DNA of 64,000 bases, taken from assembly GCA_035569435.1 (NCBI GenBank), contig DATMNB010000195.1, positions 1-64,000 on the forward strand. The letters are read 5' to 3'. Below the pieces are notes generated by a model. That model had not been told where the DNA came from. It did not search any database and saw nothing but the letters and a program-made list of their open reading frames with translations. This stretch comes from DASRDS01 sp035569435. GTDB taxonomy: Bacteria; Gemmatimonadota; Gemmatimonadetes; Gemmatimonadales; Gemmatimonadaceae. Both the position numbers and the translations under genes were made by a program. Below are positions 59,951 through 64,000 of the stretch, piece by piece. Each line of letters starts with the position of its first letter. The stretch's first letter is position 1.

Positions 59951-60936
59951 CGAGACGGGATGAGCACCGCGGCCCCTGTGAGGCGACCGGAGCGGAGATC
60001 CGCCAACGCGCGGTTCGCGTGCGCGAGCGGGTACGTCGTGATCCGCGTGCGCACCGGGACCGTGGGTGCGACGGAGAGAAACGCGCTCGCGTCCTGTCGC
60101 GTGAGGTTGGCGACCGAGCGCACGCTGCGTTCTTCCCACAGGATGTCGTACGGAAAGGCTGGGATGTCACTCATGTGAATCCCGGCGCACACGACCGTGC
60201 CGCCGCGATCGACGGCCCGGAGCGCCGTCGGGACGAGCGCGCCGACGGGGGCGAAGATGATCGCGGCGTCGAGCGGTTCCGGCGGAGCACTATCGGACCC
60301 GCCCGCCCACTCGGCGCCGAGCGACAGGGCAAAGGCCTGCGCCGCATCATCGCCCGGGCGCGTGAACGCAAAGACGCGGCGGCCCTCGGCGACCGCGACC
60401 TGCGCGATCAGGTGCGCCGACGCGCCAAAGCCGTAGAGGCCGAGTCGGTGCGCGTGGCCCGCGGCTTGGAGCGAGCGAAAGCCGATGAGGCCGGCGCACA
60501 GGAGCGGCGTGGCCTCGGCGTCGGCGTAGCCGTCGGGGATGGCGACGCAGTACCGCTCGTCGGCGACCGTGCAGTCCGCGTAGCCTCCGTTCACATGGTA
60601 ACCGGTGAATCGGGCGGCCGTGCACAGGTTCTCGCGGCCACTCTGACAATAGACGCAGGTCTGATCGGTCCAGGCCAGCCAGGGGACGCCGACGCGGGCG
60701 CCGATGTCGAACCGCGTCGCGTCGGGTCCGCGCGCCTCGACGCGTCCGACGATTTCGTGGCCGGGGATGAGCGGGAGTTTGGGGTCGTCCAACTCGCCGT
60801 CGACGATGTGCAGATCGGTGCGGCACACGCCACAGGCGGCGACCCGGATCAGGAGCTGCCGGGGGCCGGGGATGGGGGTGGGCACTTCGGTAAACCGAAG
60901 CGCGTGCTTGGGCGCATCGAGCAGCATCGCATGCAC
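59947..60936 (-). CDS. Zinc-dependent alcohol dehydrogenase family protein
   Basis: A 329-residue MDR alcohol dehydrogenase. Catalytic zinc ligands are in CGVCRTDLH, PGHEIVG and AGLIGF..-type region LLCAGLIGFR. The structural zinc loop keeps only three cysteines (TCVYCQSGRENLC). The nucleotide domain begins LGLYGFGASAHLIAQVA. It is the first gene of the run ADH-RNase-barstar-pcs-mcr. A role in making or using 3-hydroxypropionate or another small alcohol is possible but not shown. It starts at GTG 60936, six bases after TAGATT, with no ribosome-binding site; an ATG three codons in is an alternative. Confidence 0.88.
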   Translation of the reverse strand: MHAMLLDAPKHALRFTEVPTPIPGPRQLLIRVAACGVCRTDLHIVDGELDDPKLPLIPGHEIVGRVEARGPDATRFDIGARVGVPWLAWTDQTCVYCQSGRENLCTAARFTGYHVNGGYADCTVADERYCVAIPDGYADAEATPLLCAGLIGFRSLQAAGHAHRLGLYGFGASAHLIAQVAVAEGRRVFAFTRPGDDAAQAFALSLGAEWAGGSDSAPPEPLDAAIIFAPVGALVPTALRAVDRGGTVVCAGIHMSDIPAFPYDILWEERSVRSVANLTRQDASAFLSVAPTVPVRTRITTYPLAHANRALADLRSGRLTGAAVLIPSR

Positions 60937-60942
60937 GAGCGC

Positions 60943-60948
60943 AATCTA
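60943..60948 (-). promoter_or_regulatory. Candidate leaderless -10 of the ADH-mcr operon
   Basis: Minus strand TAGATT, GCGCTC, then GTG at 60936; no ribosome-binding site. This is the likely main start of the operon that ends with mcr. Confidence 0.4.
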
Positions 60949-61004
60949 GGAGCTCGACGAAGGTCGAGCTCTGTCCAACCGACTGGCTTTAGCAGGTGCT
61001 GATT

Positions 61005-62198
61005 TCAGCCACCTGCCAAAGCCCGTGGCGCGAGGCCGATGTCGGGGAGGGCGTGGCGCTCGACCCACCGGCGAAAGTAGGGGTCGTCGAAGGTCATGCC
61101 CTCGGCGAGAATCTCATCCTCGACCAAGCGACGCGCCGTCGCGTACACCGTGCTCTTGGGGCCGAGCCCGTATCGCGCGATCGTGTCGGCGGCCGTGAGC
61201 TCGGCGCCGGGCTGCGCGGCGACTGCGCGGAGCACGCGTTGGGCAGGATGCGAGAGCGAGGTCCAGAGCTTCGCGAGCAGTGCGCCCTGCTCTGTCACGA
61301 GGCGATCGAACGACCGGCGAACGCCGTCGGGTTCGGTGGCCACTTCGCCCTCGGCGTCGGCCGCGTCCCAGACGGCGCGGGCAAGCTGGACAATGTCGCG
61401 CGTGCGCGGGCCGGCGAGCGAGACGACAATCGTAGTGCCGGCGGGGTCGAATGGAACGCCGGTGTCGTCGGCGCGCGCAGCGATCCAGTCGGCCATGACG
61501 GTCGGGTCGATGGGCGCGAAGTGCATCGTGTCGGCGAGCTTCCAGAACGCGCGGTCTTTGCTGGCGATCATCTGCTCGATGAGGGATCGGGCCGAGCCCG
61601 CCATGACGTAGGCGATCGCGCGGTGCCGTTGCATCGCGCCGCGGAGCGCCCACTCGGCGTCGGTGCCGCCCCAGTCGTGGATGCGTTGGAACTCGTCGAG
61701 GCCGACGCCGAGTGCGGCGTGTCGACGGTCGAGCTCCGCCTCGATGGCGTCGAGGACGTCGGGGACGAGGCGGTGGGGCTCGGGCGGGTCGGCGTTGACG
61801 CCGCCAAAGTCGAGGCCCACTTGGGGCAAGCCGCCGTCGGTTGGGAGCGAAAGGGTGAGGTTGAGTCGGAGGCGTTGGGCGATGCCGCGGAGCGCGTCAC
61901 GCCATGGGGTGCCGATCTCGGCGTGGACGGCGGAGAGAATCCGGTTGGCTGCATCAGCCGGGCCCGAGGCGGTGGAGAGATCGACGATCGCGACCGGGTG
62001 GCCGGTTTCCCGTACACGCGCGGCCGCGCACTCGAGCGTGGCCGATTTGCCGAGCCGGCGATCGCCGTAGACGATCAGTTTTCCGCCCGGTTCGGTCAGG
62101 GCGCGGGCGATCCGGTCGAGTTCCTCGACCCGGTCGGCCATCTCGCCAGGGCGGGGTAAGACCCCTATCGTGAAGGGGTTAGTGGGATCACGTTTCAT
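61005..62198 (-). CDS. AAA/STAND-type ATPase with C-terminal winged helix
   Basis: A 397-residue P-loop protein resembling archaeal-type AAA ATPases. Walker A-like KLIVYGDRRLGKSATLE (about 40-56), a Walker B-like region ALGVGLDEFQRIHDW, the sensor-like AYVMAGSARSLIEQMI, and the C-terminal winged-helix segment RYGLGPKSTVYATARRLVEDEIL. Such proteins act as DNA-binding or signalling ATPases, some with antitoxin roles; the function here is unknown. ATG at 62198 directly follows a palindrome overlapping a TATTAT -10, so the mRNA looks leaderless and autoregulation is possible. Confidence 0.78.
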   Translation of the reverse strand: MKRDPTNPFTIGVLPRPGEMADRVEELDRIARALTEPGGKLIVYGDRRLGKSATLECAAARVRETGHPVAIVDLSTASGPADAANRILSAVHAEIGTPWRDALRGIAQRLRLNLTLSLPTDGGLPQVGLDFGGVNADPPEPHRLVPDVLDAIEAELDRRHAALGVGLDEFQRIHDWGGTDAEWALRGAMQRHRAIAYVMAGSARSLIEQMIASKDRAFWKLADTMHFAPIDPTVMADWIAARADDTGVPFDPAGTTIVVSLAGPRTRDIVQLARAVWDAADAEGEVATEPDGVRRSFDRLVTEQGALLAKLWTSLSHPAQRVLRAVAAQPGAELTAADTIARYGLGPKSTVYATARRLVEDEILAEGMTFDDPYFRRWVERHALPDIGLAPRALAGG

Positions 62199-62217
62199 GG
62201 TCCATAATATATGGACC
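62199..62217 (-). promoter_or_regulatory. Palindromic operator over a leaderless promoter
   Basis: GGTCCATA-ATA-TATGGACC is a perfect 8-bp inverted repeat with a 3-bp centre directly before the ATG at 62198. On the minus strand it contains TATTAT (62209-62204) ending five bases before the ATG. A bound repressor would occlude both the -10 and the transcript start. Confidence 0.55.
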
Positions 62218-62221
62218 CGAC

Positions 62222-62461
62222 TTAGTGTCCGCCAGCGGCGCTGAACAGCGAGACCACAAAATGGTAGATCCCCGCCACAAGCGTCCGCGCGCCATGTGAC
62301 ACGGAATCCTCGCTCACCGCGCCGATCGCGATCAGGAGGATCGCCACGATGGCCACGGCGATGAGGGGTTTCACGGCAGCGCGGACGACGCCGAGTATGA
62401 CGAGGACGACGAGGGCGAAGCAGATCCAGGTGGCGATCGTGGCGGCGCTCAAGTGGTTCAC
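62222..62461 (-). CDS. Small membrane protein
   Basis: A 79-residue protein with two membrane segments (ATWICFALVVLVILGVV and LIAVAIVAILLIAIGAV) and an amphipathic tail. No function assigned. Its ATG overlaps the CPBP stop by 4 bp. Confidence 0.72.
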   Translation of the reverse strand: MNHLSAATIATWICFALVVLVILGVVRAAVKPLIAVAIVAILLIAIGAVSEDSVSHGARTLVAGIYHFVVSLFSAAGGH

Positions 62462-63399
62462 GTAGGCACCCCAGGACGGCGTGTCGTGAGCATGATGATC
62501 GGGACGATCGCCCCAAATGCGGCGAGCACGAAGATGCTTCCCTCAGGGCCGACAGTGCCGCCGCTCAGCCAGGAGGCGCCAATGGGGTGGGTGGCCATGA
62601 GATGGCCAGGGACCATCAGGCCGCTGTCGGGGACGCCGTAGAGATACGACTGGCCCCAGTCCCAGGCGGCGTGGGCGCCGATGGGCCACCACAGGGAGCC
62701 GGTGCGGTAGAGCGCAAAGCAGAAGACAAGACCAGCAGTGCCAGCGCTCACGAGGCCGATCGCCCGCTCGCCGGGGTTCCCCAAATGCAGGAGCCCGAAC
62801 CCAACAGACAGCAACACGGCGGCCGGCCAGAAGCCAATGCCGCGCGCGAGGGTCGACTGGAGGTAGCCGCGGACCAGGACTTCCTCGGCCATGCCGACCA
62901 TCAGGAAGGCAAAGCCCAACGCCAGCGCGTCGAGGACGAGCGTCGAGCCATGCAGGAGTTGTCCATCAAAGGCCAAGTGTCCCGTGGCAACGAGCAAGCC
63001 GACGAGCCCGGAGATGAGCACCAGCCCCCAGAGCGCGCCGACGACGAAGCGCCGAAGCCACTGGCGATCGCGTAGCCCGTAGTTCAGTACCGATCGTCCT
63101 TCGATCCGCGCCATGATCGCGGTCGCGACGAGGACGGTGAACACGATCGATGTCTCGCTGAGGGCGAGCCCGGCCGACGTCTCTCCGCGGGGAACGCCGG
63201 GGATGTGCCTCAGGACAAACAACACTGCTGCCCCGATCGCAAAGAGCAGGGCAACGAAGATCAGGATGCTCCAGCCGGCCCGGATGCCGTTCGGGCCTAC
63301 GAAAATCCAGTGGAGCGTCGAGGGCGCGTCTGGCTGCGGGCCAGACGGCACGAGCTCAGGCGGCGCCGACCCCTGCTGTTCCGTAGGTCCGATTGACAT
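62458..63399 (-). CDS. CPBP family intramembrane metalloprotease, second copy
   Basis: A 313-residue polytopic protein with the CPBP motifs AEEVLVRGYLQ (EExxxR), FGLLHLGNPGE (FxxxH) and GAHAAWDWGQ. Six to eight membrane segments are evident. The start at ATG 63399 lies 44 bases inside the end of ispG in another frame, a long overlap. Unrelated in detail to the CPBP at 27297-28034. Confidence 0.9.
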   Translation of the reverse strand: MSIGPTEQQGSAPPELVPSGPQPDAPSTLHWIFVGPNGIRAGWSILIFVALLFAIGAAVLFVLRHIPGVPRGETSAGLALSETSIVFTVLVATAIMARIEGRSVLNYGLRDRQWLRRFVVGALWGLVLISGLVGLLVATGHLAFDGQLLHGSTLVLDALALGFAFLMVGMAEEVLVRGYLQSTLARGIGFWPAAVLLSVGFGLLHLGNPGERAIGLVSAGTAGLVFCFALYRTGSLWWPIGAHAAWDWGQSYLYGVPDSGLMVPGHLMATHPIGASWLSGGTVGPEGSIFVLAAFGAIVPIIMLTTRRPGVPT

Positions 63400-64000
63400 A
63401 GTCCTCAAGGATCTCGAGAAACTCGGGGACGATGCTGTCGCCCTTGAGCGTCACGGTCAGTTTGCCATCGACGTACACCGGCGCCTTCGGCTCCTCGAAC
63501 GTGCCGGGCAGCGAGATCCCGATGTTGGCGTGCTTGGACTCGCCGGGCCCATTCACGATGCACCCCATGACCGCGACGCGCATGTCCTCGACCCCCGCGT
63601 ACTGCTCTCGCCACACCGGCATCTGCTCGCGGAGATACGTCTGGATGTCCTCGGCCATGTGCTGAAAGAACGTCGACGTCGTCCGCCCGCATCCTGGGCA
63701 CGCCGTCACTTGTGGCGTGAAGCTCCGGAGCCCGAGCGACTGCAGGATCTGCTGGGCGACGAGCACTTCCTCGGACCGATCCCCGTTGGGCTTGGGGGTC
63801 AGCGAGACGCGGATCGTGTCCCCGATCCCCTCGGCCAGCAGGATCGACAGCCCGGCGGTGCTGGCGATGATGCCTTTGCTCCCGAGGCCGGCTTCGGTGA
63901 GCCCGAGGTGGAGTGGATAGTCGCTCCGTCGGGCCAGCAACCGATAGACGTCGACGAGGTCAGGCACGAGGCTGACCTTGGCCGAGATGAGGATCCGCTC
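63356..64000 (-). CDS. ispG: (E)-4-hydroxy-3-methylbut-2-enyl-diphosphate synthase IspG, C-terminal part (cut by window edge)
   Basis: The reading frame enters from beyond the right edge (ERILISAKVSLVPDLVDVYR) and ends at 63356. It covers the TIM-barrel end (DYPLHLGLTEAGLGSKGIIASTAGLSILLAEGIGDTIRVSL) and the iron-sulfur domain with cysteines in ACPGCGRT and VMGCIVNGPGES. IspG converts MEcPP to HMBPP in the methylerythritol phosphate isoprenoid pathway. The visible start at 63967 is an internal Met and not the gene start. Downstream CPBP gene overlaps by 44 bases. Confidence 0.95.
   Translation of the reverse strand, partial: ERILISAKVSLVPDLVDVYRLLARRSDYPLHLGLTEAGLGSKGIIASTAGLSILLAEGIGDTIRVSLTPKPNGDRSEEVLVAQQILQSLGLRSFTPQVTACPGCGRTTSTFFQHMAEDIQTYLREQMPVWREQYAGVEDMRVAVMGCIVNGPGESKHANIGISLPGTFEEPKAPVYVDGKLTVTLKGDSIVPEFLEILEDYVNRTYGTAGVGAA

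Noticed and set aside
1..64000. tRNA, rRNA, riboswitch, transposase or integrase
   Set aside because: I looked for conserved tRNA ends, 16S/23S signatures, known riboswitch cores and transposase motifs and found none; the region appears to be stable chromosome.

Overview
The window is G+C-rich (roughly two thirds G+C by eye) bacterial chromosome, with no tRNA, rRNA, insertion sequence or CRISPR array that I can see. Two M13 metallopeptidases, an M16 protease pair, a DUF885 protein, CPBP proteases, a PadR regulator, many exported proteins and long chains of genes overlapping by 4 bp suggest a Gram-negative bacterium of the Gemmatimonadota type. That is inference from gene content; no marker gene here settles it.

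Left edge (1-2440): a chromosome-segregation locus with parA and five near-perfect parS sites, four packed into the 0.7 kb downstream of parA. This suggests proximity to the replication origin; parB and dnaA are not in the window. At 2441-16511 come minus-strand operons: a fumarylacetoacetase operon ending in an aromatic amino-acid decarboxylase, a DUF3592/M13 pair, and an mnmG-glycosyltransferase-dehydrogenase-quinone oxidoreductase run. At 16558-37094 lie mixed short operons: a response regulator coupled to an HtrA-like protease, dienelactone hydrolase/NfeD-like, padR with a palindromic operator, OsmC, YheT, ABC-F, a second M13, an outer-membrane barrel, murB, the M16 pair, an Old Yellow Enzyme and a metallo-beta-lactamase-fold protein.

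At 37129-44454 is a complete nine-gene histidine operon (hisG-D-C-H-A-B-F-N-IE), every junction overlapping. An unlisted 27-residue leader peptide precedes it, with HHHAHHGH in its core, followed by a strong intrinsic terminator: a classical ribosome-mediated his attenuator. At 44527-50112 are two paralogous cupredoxin lipoproteins flanking a degenerate tyrosine-kinase-like membrane protein, then small membrane, HD-like and VOC proteins.

The most striking region is 50191-60936: malonyl-CoA reductase (mcr) and trifunctional propionyl-CoA synthase (pcs), the two signature multidomain enzymes of the Chloroflexus 3-hydroxypropionate bi-cycle, translationally coupled. They lie in one directional cluster with an alcohol dehydrogenase and a secreted-barnase-like RNase/barstar pair. 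Together mcr and pcs would convert malonyl-CoA through 3-hydroxypropionate to propionyl-CoA. The carboxylases, the mutase and the glyoxylate-assimilation half are not in the window. The right edge holds an ATPase, a small membrane protein, a CPBP protease and the C-terminal part of ispG.

A recurring signal is TANNNT placed 5-7 nt before the start codon with no ribosome-binding site (at least nine genes). It suggests widespread leaderless transcripts and includes one bidirectional promoter in a 23-bp divergent gap.
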